Shown here one piece after another: positions 22,591-34,376 of a stretch of 64,000 nucleotides of DNA. The notes beneath the pieces were generated by a model, which saw only the letters and a list, made by a program, of their open reading frames with translations, was not told the origin of the DNA and searched no databases. Position 1 is the stretch's first letter; every line of letters starts with the position of its first letter. The position numbers were made by a program, and so were the translations under genes. The DNA comes from Bettongia penicillata ogilbyi (lineage: Eukaryota; Chordata; Mammalia; Diprotodontia; Potoroidae): the NCBI GenBank assembly GCA_023548195.1, contig JAJHZJ010000400.1:930001-994000 (forward strand). The letters run 5' to 3'.

Positions 22591-24924
22591 GTCTTAGCAG
22601 ATAATTATAAGAATATTAGAGTGTTAGAGGTCACAATCACCTCTTTTACTTACAACACGTTTTATGTGTCATAAAGGCCATCTTGACCAAACCTTTGATT
22701 TCATGTAAGAAGATTAGTGATTTATCTAATTTGAATGAACATACAAACAGATGTTTCAAAGAAACAGCAACAAAGTTGAAAGTTGGAAAATAGTCACTTC
22801 AAGCAAGACATCGTCTACACATGTATTTTAAGAGAGGAAAATATCTGGTTAATTTTGTACCAACAGTTATGTCAAATGCACTTTACTTGGTTTTGTATTG
22901 TCATAATAGATGGCACCACAACAATTCTTTCATGTTTACATCTCAAGTTTTAAATTCATTTTCAGCAAGAAAGTCTCTATAATTCATATTCTTTGTGAAG
23001 ATTTTCTATGCCCCTAACTTGATGGTTAACTTTTTGAGGGTAAGGATTATTCCAAACTTCATTTATATAAATCAATTCTGAATTGAACTTACTCGCTTAT
23101 TATCCATTTAACATCTTTGTCAGGTCTGTAACAATATTGTGTGACCATATCACATTCCTACTTTCAATACACTTCTTAACAATACGGTAAATGCTTAATA
23201 CGTGGTTGTTGCACTTGCAATTGTGCTTTGTGTTTGAAGTACAGTGCTAGGTTATAGAAAAGAGATACTTTAGTTCTGCAAAGAGCCTCTGAATATCTTG
23301 TGTGTCTGTGTACTACTCTCTATGTATTTCAATGATTGTTTCTTAATCTGTATAATGTTACTCATGTCTTCTGTAGGGTATCAGCATAAAATGCTAGAGA
23401 CCTTGATTATGGAGATGCAAGTGGAGCGCTAGAGTTATCTATCAGTTACTTCTTCTTCTAATTACATGGTTGACTCATCTCCTGCTCAGGTGCCAAAGCG
23501 CTGGCCTCAGCCAGTGTCAGTTCTATTTCCTGTAGCCTTGGTAGAGGTACACACGTACTTTAGTTCCCTGTTCCAGTCCATTCTCTTCCTTACTCCTCCA
23601 GCTGAACACTGTTAAATCACAAGACATGGGCTACCATCACAGATAGAGTAAGCTTTCCGCCTGGGGTGGGATGGAGAAGAGTTGAGTTTTGTTTCTTGTT
23701 ACCACAGAATGCTTAAGTGAGTTGAGCTGTAGAGGTGAAGGGTAGCTGGTAGAGACTTCAACAGCAGCAATGAAGTTGCTGGACATATCTCAGAGTCCAG
23801 GTCATGTATTGAATTATGTAGCCTTGAGAGAATGGGAATTGGTCAAGGAGTTGGTACTGAGTGTGTAAGGGGCTAAGAATTGGCCTCATTTGCTATTAGT
23901 TCCTTAGGGAAGGCCTCTTGTTGATTTAGTCTGCATAGACAGCTGCAAATACTTTACCTCCTGTACATAATTCTTACTTTGGGGAGATTTGAGGGGTTGT
24001 GAGTGTTGGAGAAAAAAAAAAGTCTAGTCCATCTTATTTGTCCAATAATCCAGGAGAGCTTTGTAAACATTCCTAAGTCATTCAATATATCTGTTAATTC
24101 ACAAAGTCTAAAATTTAAAGGCACTTGAGGTGGGTATTCAGCCCATCTCTTTCCTTTATTTTAAAGTCAAGAAAAACAACAGTGCAGGGAAGTGTGATAA
24201 TATTGAAAACACATCTCTGACCATAAAACACACTCCTCATTCCACAATATTCCACAGTGACCATTTTCTGTTTTATAAATAGACATTGTGTATCTTAGTT
24301 CTTTTTGTACTTCTATAATTCTACTTCTAGAAGCTGAACCAGAGGTTCTTTTATCACCTTCATGATTGTAGACACCTAAAACTTAATGAGAAGATTTTGG
24401 GAACAAAACCTCAATGAAGAACTTAATAAACAGCCTTTGAATTAAATATTTTAACATTGCCATGCAGGGACAATCTCATCTGATTGTCTGCAGTAAGCCT
24501 TATGAGTTATACCCACTACCAGTGATGTGCTGGAAACTGTTAAACCTTTTTTTTTTTTTTTTACAGAAAATATACATACACTTCTAAGTTTAATATGAAC
24601 TTTAAACATTTTATCAATCACTTTCTTGAACCTAGATAATCAACAGGATGATCAGCAAAATAATCAGCAAGTTATTTTTGTAGTACTTTGTATTGTTTCC
24701 TGATTTCTGAAGTAAGAATGCTCACCCTGAGATTTTAACAATGGACTCCTAATTTGTGAGACCAGCTGTAGAGGTGGATCCAGCATAGCTTGTCTTTGTT
24801 TTACCATAATTCACAGTAAGAATAGTGCCTTCTGCTTCTTTTATACTCAGTAGTAATTGTTTTGATAATGTCTATAATGTCCCAAAATTATTATTAAAAA
24901 TTAAATGCTAATCAAAATCAAGAA
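22591..24924. other. No gene recognised; least repetitive region of the window
   Basis: No long frames and no recognised repeats. A T tract lies at 24548-24564. 23430-23990 is somewhat GC-richer than its surroundings and could be conserved non-coding DNA or a very old relic, but nothing positive identifies it. Confidence 0.4.
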
Positions 24925-25100
24925 GGTAGCATGGTGTAGTGGAGTCAAGAAATCTGATTTGTAATGCTGGCTTTAGTGTACCTGACTTTGGGCATATAAT
25001 TTGGACACTCTATTCCTCAATTTATCCATTTGCAAAATGAGTAGCTTAAACTAGGTTTTCTCAAAAAAATCTTTTTCATCTCCAAACTCTATTATATTTC
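24925..25100 (+). mobile_element. MIR SINE
   Basis: 'GGTAGCATGGTGTAGTGGAG' head, decayed middle, 'TTTATCCATTTGCAAAATGA' tail and 'CATCTCCAAACTCT' end, in MIR order. Confidence 0.75.
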
Positions 25101-25589
25101 CTACTCTAACATGCTACAAATTCAATTTAAAGAAATTAGAGTCAAATACGAGAATTCATTATTTCTATATGAGATTGTTCTAAAAGAGCTTATATAGTTC
25201 CTATGAAATGAATTTGACATGAGTATATGATGCCAATCACAGAGAGTAAAGCTAACATTGGCACTCATTTGAAGCAACAAGAAATTTTCTTAATTCTGTA
25301 GTCTAGAAGGGACTAACGAATTTATTTTTGTATAGCCATTAACAAATAAACTTATGTTTGGAAACTCCCAAAGTAAATAGAGAGTATCTCTCCAAAAGTG
25401 TCCTTTGGGTCCACCCCTGAACCATTAGTATGCAAATCATTCATTAAGTAGTAAAGTAACCAGGAAGGTAAGAGTAAAGTTTTCCTCCATCATTATTACC
25501 TAAAAATATGTGAACATCAAGGACCCATAGAAAAGAAAAAGAAAGTCACCCAATTCCTTCAATTGTCTGTTTTGCAGTCTCAGCATAGA
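25101..25589. other. No gene recognised
   Basis: AT-rich, nothing identifiable. Confidence 0.4.
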
Positions 25590-25665
25590 AACATAGAATG
25601 TGAAAGCTGAATGGGACTTTAGAGGTCATCTAGTCCAATCTCCTCATCTGACTTATGTGATGGTC
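25590..25665 (-). mobile_element. CR1/L3-type terminal fragment
   Basis: 'CATAGAAACATAGAATGTGA' followed by 'GGGACTTTAGAGGTCATCTA' and 'GTCCAATC' is the classic reverse-complement CR1 3' end. Confidence 0.7.
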
Positions 25666-27734
25666 CAGATCTCAAGGTCAGATACATCAAAGGCAATTAT
25701 ACCTAGAGGGTTCAAGTTGGATTTTTGACTTACAAAAGTTCAAAGGAGAAGGAACTGATGCTCTGCCAACCATCATTGCTCAAGTGTGAAGGGGCATCGA
25801 GCTAGCAACTCAACACATTATCATGATGGATGATGGTGCCACTAGCCAGAACCTAGCCCTGTGTTCAGAACAGTTAATAAACGGAGTGTGTCTATCTACC
25901 AGACTTTTGGTCCACTCAGACTGACCTCATAAAGAAATTGTTGAGGAGAAGGGGTGGGGGAGAGAGAAGGAGTTAGAGAAAGAAGACAAAGAGAGACAGA
26001 GAAAATGAGGGGGAGAGGGAAGAAGACATGGTCCAAGAAATAGAGCGTAACCTCTTTTTTTCATAAGTATAAATCTTTGTCATCTACTACATTTAAAACA
26101 AACCTCTTTGTATTGCAGTCATTTCTATTTAACCACTTCCTTGTTCCTAGGATAATCAACTACATTTTGGAAAGAGTTTCCAATTACCTTTCAACACATA
26201 GCTGACATTGAAAGTGCAGTCCAATGCTTTAAATGGCCTGCCATTAGCATCTTGTTTGCTAAGTGGATTTTGATCATTTTATTGATTTCTTACCTGCCCA
26301 AAGTCATTGACTACATACATTTTATTATCATATAGGGGTATAGTAGATGGAGTCAAAATTATTTTATTTACATGCCTAGACTGGAAAAAGATATTTCCAT
26401 TAGCTGAAGTTGTGAGCACTTTTCAAGGTTAATTGCTTCCTCTGATCTATAGTTAAAAGCTATAATTCTTGAACCTAGGGATTAAAAAAGAAATGACAGC
26501 TGGAGAATTTCAATATCTGCCTAGTTCTGATGAAAGACTGCTACTCTTTAGTTAGCGATCTAGTTAACTATCACAGGCACAATATATCTCTGTGTTTTCT
26601 AGAAAAAGGCAGAGAATGATATTATAAGAAATATATACATCACAGAATAGCTATATGTAAATCTGTATGCATGTATGTGAGTGGGTGGATATGAATGTGG
26701 ATGTGTCTGCAAGAATGTGGCTATAATACATACATGCAAACGTATGTATATACATACATTCTCTTAATATTTTCATACATCATTTTATGACAGAAATAAC
26801 ATGTCAAGAAGCAAACATGTTGTACTGTCATTAGTTAAAATATTTCAGAATCAATTTGAAAAATAAAAAGAAACAACTTTTCCAGGAGAAAACTCTAGTA
26901 GCCCAAGTTATAGCCCAGATAAAAATGTTCTTCAATGAGTGCATCATAACCTCTGTGTTATTGGGTGATAGAGAAGCACTGACAGATGTTAAACTATATT
27001 GGCACTACAGGTGACACTCCAATAAAGATGAAAGTAATAACTGAACAAAAATATGTGAACTGAAAGCTACTCTTTCATACTGTCATTTCTTACTTTTTTT
27101 CAAATGTAAACGATTTATTCTAGTCCTAAAATACTGTTACAGAGGTAAGAACATAAATCCATGGAATTATTAGAATTATTAGAAATATTGCAATTATTAG
27201 ACTAGGACGCTTCTTTCAAAATTTTTCCATTACTATAATTGGTTAATTATTTTTATACTAAAATTCAAAAGCAGTGATTTTTCCTCTAGAGCAGGGAAGT
27301 CACTCACTGACATTTTTAATATATGTTGGGATTTTCTCTACAAAATCAATATGAGGCTCATTGTAAAAGAAGCCAACTTTTAAATACTATTCATGTCTCC
27401 TCAGCAAACCTACCAATAGAGGGATATCTTTTAGAGAGTAACAGCCTACCCTACTTATAATCTGGGTCTAGGGTGTGTCAAGGTTTCACTACAATCAAAG
27501 AAACAGAAAGGGTAATGAAGTTGCAGGAAAGGATAGAAGATGGTTTTAAAGATCTGTGATTTTCTGGCAGATCATTGATAGACAAAATTATTTGAGAGCT
27601 GTAAATCAGAACTTTATGTGAAGATCATAAAAAATTAGAACATGGTAAATTAGTTTTCATAATATTTGCCCTACCACTAAAACCATCAACGTATAGAAAA
27701 AAAAAGACAATGTTAAGTGTTAATGTCTTAGACC
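25666..27734. other. No gene recognised; purine-rich tract and ATACAT runs
   Basis: 25935-26030 is GA-rich low-complexity DNA. 26630-26770 has TATG/CATA runs. Other sequence is unassigned AT-rich DNA without supported frames. Confidence 0.5.
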
Positions 27735-28560
27735 TTTATTTTCATAAATATTTTGCTTAGGTATCTGTAGTCATATACAAATACTTGGAATCATTATTCA
27801 TTAGAGAAAGATCATTTAACTCAGGTAATACTTAATACTTATCAAATTGGCTAATATGTCAGAAAAGGAAAATGATAAATATTAAAGAGAGTGTGGGAAA
27901 ATCAGAGGACACTTATGTACTGTTGCTGGAGTTGTGAAATGATCCAACTATTCTGGGCAGCAAGTTGAAACCAAGGCTAAAGAATTTGTTGCATCATTTT
28001 TGATCCACCAGCAATATTACTAATTCTTTATCCCAAAGAGATTAACAAAAGGGAAAAATGATTTATTTGTACAGAAATATTTATAGCAGTTCTTTTTGCA
28101 GTGGCAAATATTTGGAAATTCAGGGGATGCCCATCAATTGGACAATGACTGAACAAGTTTTGGTATATTATTGTAATGGCATACTATTGCGTTATAAACA
28201 ATGATGAGCAGACAGATTTCAGAAAAAACCTGGAACAACTTAGAAGAATTGATGTAAAGTGGAGTAAACATTGCAGGATAACATTGCGCACAATAAAAAC
28301 AATACTCTGTAATGATCAACTGTGAAGGACTTAGCTATTCTCAGCAATATAATGATCCCTGACAACTTTAAAAGGACTCATGATGAAAAATGCCAAATAT
28401 CTTCCAGATTCTTTTCCTGAGCTAGCACAATGACAAATAATTCTCTGCCACTCAGTCTGTTGATCCATACAAAACTGTAATGCAACATTATGGTGGGATG
28501 GAGGCTGGAACACTTTCTTATATCATATTATTATGAATAAAAAAAGAGGCACACATATGC
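27735..28560 (+). mobile_element. LINE-1 3' part (ORF2 C-terminus), old copy
   Basis: Matches 150-860 in order: 'CAAATTGGCTAATATGTCAG', 'GTGTGGGAAAATCAGAG', 'CCAACTATTCTGGGCAGCAA', 'TACAGAAATATTTATAGCAG' and 'GGGGATGCCCATCAATTGGA'. Frames are destroyed and the copy is more diverged than that at 1-1090. Confidence 0.85.
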
Positions 28561-29600
28561 AGAGACTCTATTGTTTACATTTAAAGTAGCTGCATTATAT
28601 GACATCTAAGGATCACTGCAGCTCAAGCATTCTCTGACACTATGATATCAAAATAGAAATGAACACCTGAAATGACACATGTAAGCTGTGACCCAGAACC
28701 CACAATCCTGTAATTACATGGGATAGATGTTACAGGCTTCTCATGAATTATTAGAATGGCTTATACCTCTACCCAGGGGTTCTCCTGTACAGATAAGAAT
28801 TAAACTCCTTTTTATCTCTTCCCAAAGAATCCTCAGCTCCAATTATAGAATTAATATGGTAAAGCGTGGAAAACAGATTATTTCAATATGTAAAATAAAG
28901 ATAATAGAAAAGACTTGTGTCTTTAACTCACTCTTTCCTCCCCTGTAAACTCTGTATTCAAGATTTATGCAGATATTTTAGAATTATATCAATATTCAGA
29001 GGTTCCCCTCTTCTCTCCTTCCAGATTCTCCCTTAGACATACACACACAACAAAAGAAAGAACTCTGGTAGCTAAGGTCAACATAGTCTATTACCAGCAC
29101 AGTCCACATGACTCACAATACCAGTGAAAGGTACTCTCTTGCTACCTTTTCACACTGTCTTTTTTGGTGGGCGGGAAGGCAGGGAGAAGTGAAATAACCA
29201 TAGCCATCATTTCCCTATCATATTCCTCTCCACCAACTAGCTCCAAGCTACACAAATGATTCTGAGGCTTAGAAAAATGAATGGTGTTTTTCACAACTAC
29301 TGGCAATCTTAGAGCCACAGTAAAGTCTTCTGCTCCTATTAAACACACGGGATATCAAGAGCCATTTTTCTTTGGTGTTAATGAAATATCCTCTAATCTC
29401 TACCTTCAGAAATACAGTTATATACAAATAACATGTAGCATAAGTAACAGTCACCACAGGGGTAAAATTTTAAGTATTGTTTTAAAATATGGGATAAAAG
29501 ACAAGAATGGTTCTCTTAATTTTAGGCAAAGTCCAGAATCCCATCACAATTGGGAAGCATGTCTTATCCTTGTGAGTCATCAAATAGTTGCTGATCCAAT
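28561..29600. other. Unassigned; several short chance frames
   Basis: Frames at 28727-28948 and 29281-29604 overlap frames on the opposite strand, and none shows a recognised domain. 28715-28760 shares a short block ('TAGATGTTACAGG' and 'TGGCTTATAC') with 38685-38720, possibly pieces of one LTR. Confidence 0.4.
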
Positions 29601-30530
29601 CTAAAAAGCATTTATATAATGCCTAATACATAGAGGGAAATGTGTATTAGATATTGAGGATACAGCCACAAAAAGAAAATAGCTTTTGTCATCAAGGAGT
29701 TTATATTACACTGGAAGAAAGAACATGAGGCAAGATTATTGTTCTTTTTGTTAATGACCAACAGCAACAATATTTGAGAAAGAGGAAGCATTACCAACAT
29801 GGTAGATGAGGAAATTCTTTCCATGGAAAGTAGTATCTAGTTCCATCTTTAGAGAAAGCTAGGTATTCTAAGAGACTGAAGTGAGGAAGGAATTCATTCT
29901 AGGTATAGGGGACAGTCTATGCAAAAGAATGGTGGTGAGAAATGAAACATTTTTAAAAAAGAGACTTTTTGACTAAAATGGTGCTTGAATGGGATGCTTG
30001 AATGGGACTGTTTTGCAAAGAATCTGGAAAGATAGACTTTAACCAGCATAGGCAAGACTAAATGCCCAAGTAAAAGTTTTTATTTTATTCTATGAACAGC
30101 AGGGGACATTGACAGTACCTGAGCAAGAAAGTGCCATGGTCAAACTTGTACTTTAAGAAAATTATTTTGGAAAGAGTACACACCTTGAATTGGACAGAGG
30201 AGGGGGGGTGGGAATGCTAACAATTGGGAATTGAATTAGAAGTCTATTGCAATACTGAAAGCAAGAGTTCATGTGGCCTGACCAAAGATGAGAACTCTGA
30301 ATAAAAGGGAAGTCATCAGTGAAATACATTTTATAGAGAGAACTGATAAAATTTGACAGTGGTATGGAGTTAAGGAATGAGGAAACATCAAGGATAGTGC
30401 TGACATTGTGAATCTAAGTAGATAGGGGAGAGTGGTATCTTAAACAGAAATAGGGACATTTAGAACAGTGGATTTAGGAAGAAGGAATTTTCATTTTGAA
30501 TGGCAGCTGTTAACAGGGAACTGAAGCTCA
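29601..30530 (+). repeat. Ancient dispersed repeat, longest of three copies
   Basis: Begins 'GCATTTATATAATGCCTAAT...CATCAAGGAGTTTATATTAC' and later reads 'CAGGGGACATTGACAGTACC', 'AAAGTGCCATGGTCAAACTT' and 'AGAAGTCTATTGCAATACTG'. This is a pattern I know from old mammalian interspersed repeats but cannot name with confidence. Related pieces: 21985-22115 and 32600-32990. Confidence 0.5.
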
Positions 30531-30547
30531 GCAGATAAGTTAGAACT

Positions 30548-30550
<3 letters not shown>

Positions 30551-30580
<30 letters not shown>
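30551..30580. repeat. (TA)n microsatellite
   Basis: 15 perfect TA units. Confidence 0.97.
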
Positions 30581-30584
<4 letters not shown>

Positions 30585-31454
30585 GGAAACTTCTCTAAAG
30601 AACTGACATTTAAATAAATAGAAACAGATTAAGAGAGAATATACAGGGATAACCCCAGGCGGAACCTTAAAAGACATTAAATATTTAGGGAGATAGGTAT
30701 GGGTGATTATCCACCAATGAGGACTGAGCAGTTGTAGGAAGGTAGGTTGCTATCATTTAGACTCATACCCTTGCTAATGGTGGTTCAGGTTCCAACCTCA
30801 GGCAGGTAGTGCCATAGGAAACAATTCCTCTACTGAGATTGAAGCTTGTGGAAGCCAGGAGCTTAAAAGTTAATTCAATCCAGGACTATACTATTCTGGA
30901 TGACAGTCAGGAATGTACCTCACCCACCAGTTCTCTCTGCCACAGAAGGACATGGGGTTTTCTCCAGATTCTGACTAAACCTGATGTGTTTGCTTAGAAT
31001 TGAGGTCACAGAGACACAAGCAACCTCAAATTTCTACTCATACTGTGTCCCCATTGCTGAGATATTCAACTTGTTTCCCATGTAAGGGTTCAAGATGAGG
31101 GAGGTCTTCTCATCCCCAACTATGTATCTTGACTTATATGGAAGGTGAACAGTGCATTGTAGCTAGAGAAGTAAGGATAACTGACTGACTTCCCCAGTGC
31201 TTAGTAGAAAGCTAATAGCACCTTGCCTTGTGGATGAATTGCATTTTGTAGGGGAATACAAAACTGGTTGCTATCCTATGCATGGCCACTCACTCCCCTC
31301 ACACATAATAAATTAATTTGTAACTTTCCACATTCTTTAGTGCCTGGGCAAAAATCCTTTAACTCCCCATCTACTGCTGCTTTTAGAGATAGGCTAAGGG
31401 TATTTGAAGATTACAAATAACCCTACAGGAAAATATGTGTGTATGTATGTGTGT
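30581..31454. other. No gene recognised
   Basis: Balanced composition, no recognised repeat or frame. Confidence 0.4.
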
Positions 31455-31474
31455 AAGAGAGAGACAGAGAAAGA

Positions 31475-31557
<83 letters not shown>
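31455..31557. repeat. (GA)n microsatellite
   Basis: About 100 bp of GA with a few ACA/AAA interruptions at its start. It gives the serine-leucine minus frame at 31383-31574, which is not a gene. Confidence 0.97.
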
Positions 31558-31559
<2 letters not shown>

Positions 31560-31561
31560 AG

Positions 31562-31655
31562 GTAGGTAAGTCATCTGGGTCTCATTTTCCCATTTGTAAA
31601 AGGAGAAAGCAGCTAGACTTGAAATCCTTTAAGGTTCTTTAAGCTCTAATCCTAG
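31562..31655 (+). mobile_element. MIR SINE, 3' half
   Basis: 'GGGTCTCATTTTCCCATTTG' then 'AAATCCTTTAAGGTTC' is the MIR tail module. It starts next to the GA tract. Confidence 0.65.
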
Positions 31656-31769
31656 GAGATAAATAAGGCTATATGGAAAGAGAAGATATAAAAGTATCCT
31701 AAAGTATCCTATTTGTCCTATATAAAGTTTGTTTACACAAAGTTATTTGCATGCTCTTACTGCCCTAGG

Positions 31770-31875
31770 CAATTGCAGGCTCTTCAAGGACAGGGACTAT
31801 CTTTTGCTTTTCTGCATATGCCTAGCATTTGACACAGTGTCTGGCACATAATAGACACTTAATGGCTGTTGACTA
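31770..31875 (+). mobile_element. L2 3' tail
   Basis: 'GGCTCTTCAAGGACAGGGAC', 'GCCTAGCATTTGACACAGTG', 'GGCACATAATAGACACTTAA' and 'GGCTGTTGACTAG' form a typical L2 end. Confidence 0.85.
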
Positions 31876-32599
31876 GTGGACAGACTGTCCCAACTTTGAA
31901 GATTTGTGCATTTAAATAATACACTGACTTCTTAGTTTTTTTTTTTCCTACAAGTCAAATTGTAATAGAGAAAAACGGAAATTCTGCATGTCCTTTCATA
32001 AAACTGTCAGATTATTATATAAATGCTTTGTCTTTGTATGTTAGATGAATGAGATGGGCTACAATTTTGCAAGGTGGTTGGTGAAAAGAGGTAACCTCAT
32101 TGAAACATTTATAGTGCATCCCAACTTCTCCTCCAGAACCCTAGGGATACTTCCATTCTTGACCTAATATGTTAGATGCACTTATTTTATCCTGTGAAAA
32201 ACTACTTAAATATGACATTTTTGTGATAGTTTACAAATGCAACAGCAGTACACTGATATAAACAAGTACAATCAACTTTTCAGAAAGAACATGCTAGTAG
32301 TGGCATCATGATTTATTCACATATTATGTTTTCATATGACATAATATGCCCTCAAACATAGGGTCTTGCATAGAATCTATTTCTTAGTCATTAGTCTACA
32401 TCTGCAGTAAAGAGGGGGACGTCTACTGGCACAAGTGGAAATGGAAAAATCTTAAGAATAATCTCTAGGATTACTTAGCTTTCAGGTTTGACACTGCAAT
32501 TTGTTATTAGTTTTTCAATAGCCTCATCATCTTTATTTTCTCTATTTCAGTCATGTTCTTAAAGTGGTATTTCTTTGAAGACTTCCCTAAAATATGCTT
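31876..32599. other. No gene recognised
   Basis: AT-rich sequence without identified features. Confidence 0.4.
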
Positions 32600-32990
32600 C
32601 AGTTTTAATTTATTAGGTGCTTAGTACATGCCATGCTCTGTGTTAAGTATGTAGATAGAGGAGTAAGGAAAAAGAAAAGAAAAAGAAAGACTGCCTCTGC
32701 TCTCAAGAGGCTTATATACTAATGATGAAAGTCAGCATATAAAAAAGGAGATGAAAAGAGGTGTTGATATGTGCCTAAGAGTAAAGCAGTAAAGTTGAGA
32801 GAATGAGGTATTATTGGTCTGAGCCATTACTCAAAATGACCGTTTAGGGAAGAACTCAAAAATGGGAGAAGGGGATGACAGTAGTGGAGGGAGGAGGCAG
32901 TCTAAGCATTCCAGCTGAAAAGAGAGAATAAGAGGTACCTAGTTTGGGGCATTTCCCCAAAATGGTGAGTCTGAAAAGAATTCATAAGTT
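32600..32990 (+). repeat. Ancient dispersed repeat, copy 3
   Basis: 'TTATTAGGTGCTTAGTACAT', 'GCTCTCAAGAGGCTTATATA' and, further on, 'AGGCAGTCTAAGCATTCCAG' follow the same order as 29601-29920. Confidence 0.5.
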
Positions 32991-33008
32991 CCATAATGGA
33001 ACAATTAA

Positions 33009-33118
33009 AAGACCAACCAAGATGGTAGAGTAGGTGGAAATAATACAGCTGAGTCACTTCAACTGCTCCACAAAGATCTAAAAAAAAGGACTAAACTTCT
33101 CCTGATCAGGAAATAAAA
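33009..33118 (+). mobile_element. L1 5'UTR stub
   Basis: 'AACCAAGATGGTAGAGTAGG' is the L1 start, followed by about 90 bp of 5'UTR and then an A-rich end ('GGAAATAAAAAAATAC'). No further L1 sequence follows on this strand before the palindrome. Confidence 0.65.
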
Positions 33119-33128
33119 AAATACATAC

Positions 33129-33176
33129 ATACACACACATGCATATATATATATATATATATGCATGTGTGTGTAT
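33129..33176. repeat. 48-bp perfect palindrome built from (AC), ATGCAT and (AT) runs
   Basis: The two arms mirror each other base for base around 33152/33153: ATACACACACATGCAT on the left and ATGCATGTGTGTGTAT on the right with an (AT)n centre. It can extrude as a hairpin. Confidence 0.95.
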
Positions 33177-34154
33177 CTACTATTCTATTATTTTTTTCTT
33201 TCATACATGTTAATCTCTTATTTGATTTCCAGGACTTTTTTATGTTTCATTGAGTTTTTTTAATTTATTGTTTTTTTCTCTCTTTTTTGGTGAAAGGATT
33301 TGGAGGAACATATATTTTTTTTAATTTTATTTTAATTTATTTATTTAACTTTTTACATTCATTTTCACAAAATTTTGGGTTCCAAATTTTCTCCCCTTTT
33401 ATCCCCTACCCCCACCCCAATACACTGAGCAATCTAATTTTCCCTATCACCAATCTGCCCTCTCTTCTATCATCCCTCCCTTCTCTTGTCCCCATCTTCT
33501 CTTTTGTCCTGTAGGGCCAGATGACTTTATATTCCCCATTAACTGTATTTCCTATTTCCTAGTAGCAACAACAATACTAACCAGTTGTTCCTAAAACTTT
33601 GAGTTCCAAATTCTTCCCATCCCTCCCTCCCCACCCATTCCCTTTGGGAAGGCAGGAAATTCAATATAGGCCATATCTCTGTAGTTTTGCAAATGACTTC
33701 GATAACAGTCGTGTTGTGTAAGACTAACTGTATTTCCCTCCCTCTAATCCTGCCCCCCATTGTTTCTATTCTGTCTTTTGATCCTGTCCCTCTCCGAATG
33801 TTGACTTCAAATTGCTCCCTTCTCCCATTGCCCTCCCTACCATCATCCCTGCCTCCCTTGCTTATCTCCTTCTCCCCCACTTTCCTGTATTGTAAGATAG
33901 GTTTTCATACCAAAATGAGTTTGCATTTTACTCCTTCCTTTAGTCAAATGTGATGAGGGTAAACTTCCTGTTTTTTTCTCAGCTCTCCTCTTTTTCCCTC
34001 CACTAAAAAGGCTCCTGCTTGTCTCTTGAATGAGATATAATTTACCCCATTCCACTTCACACTCTCTCCTCCTACTACATTTCTCCCTCACCATTTACCT
34101 TAATTTCTTTTAAGATATGGTCCCATCCTATTCAATTCACTCTGTGCTCTCTGT

Positions 34155-34250
34155 CTCTGTGTGTGTGTGCATGTGTGTATGTGTGTGTGTGTGCATGCAT
34201 GTACATGTGTGTGCATGTTATGTGTGTGTATGTCTGTGTGTGGTCCTACC
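34155..34250. repeat. (TG)n-rich tract inside the half-L1
   Basis: Interrupted TG/CATG repeat. The homologous place in copy 2 (about 45470-45500) has only short, non-expanded sequence. Confidence 0.85.
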
Positions 34251-34376
34251 AACTACCCAGATACTGAAACATTTTAAGAGTTACAAATATTGTCTTTCCA
34301 TGTAGGAATGTAAACAGTTCACTTTTGGTAAGTCCCTTCTGATTTCTCTTTGCTGTTTACTTTTTCATGCTTCTTC

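Noticed and set aside
31383..31574. Leucine/serine-repeat open frame
   Set aside because: Produced entirely by the (GA)n microsatellite on the opposite strand.
33129..33176. Palindrome as a transcription terminator or replication origin
   Set aside because: The context is mammalian nuclear DNA and the arms are microsatellite-type sequence; no support for such a role.
34117..34305. Cysteine/valine-rich small protein
   Set aside because: Translation of the TG-rich repeat inside the half-L1, antisense to that element.
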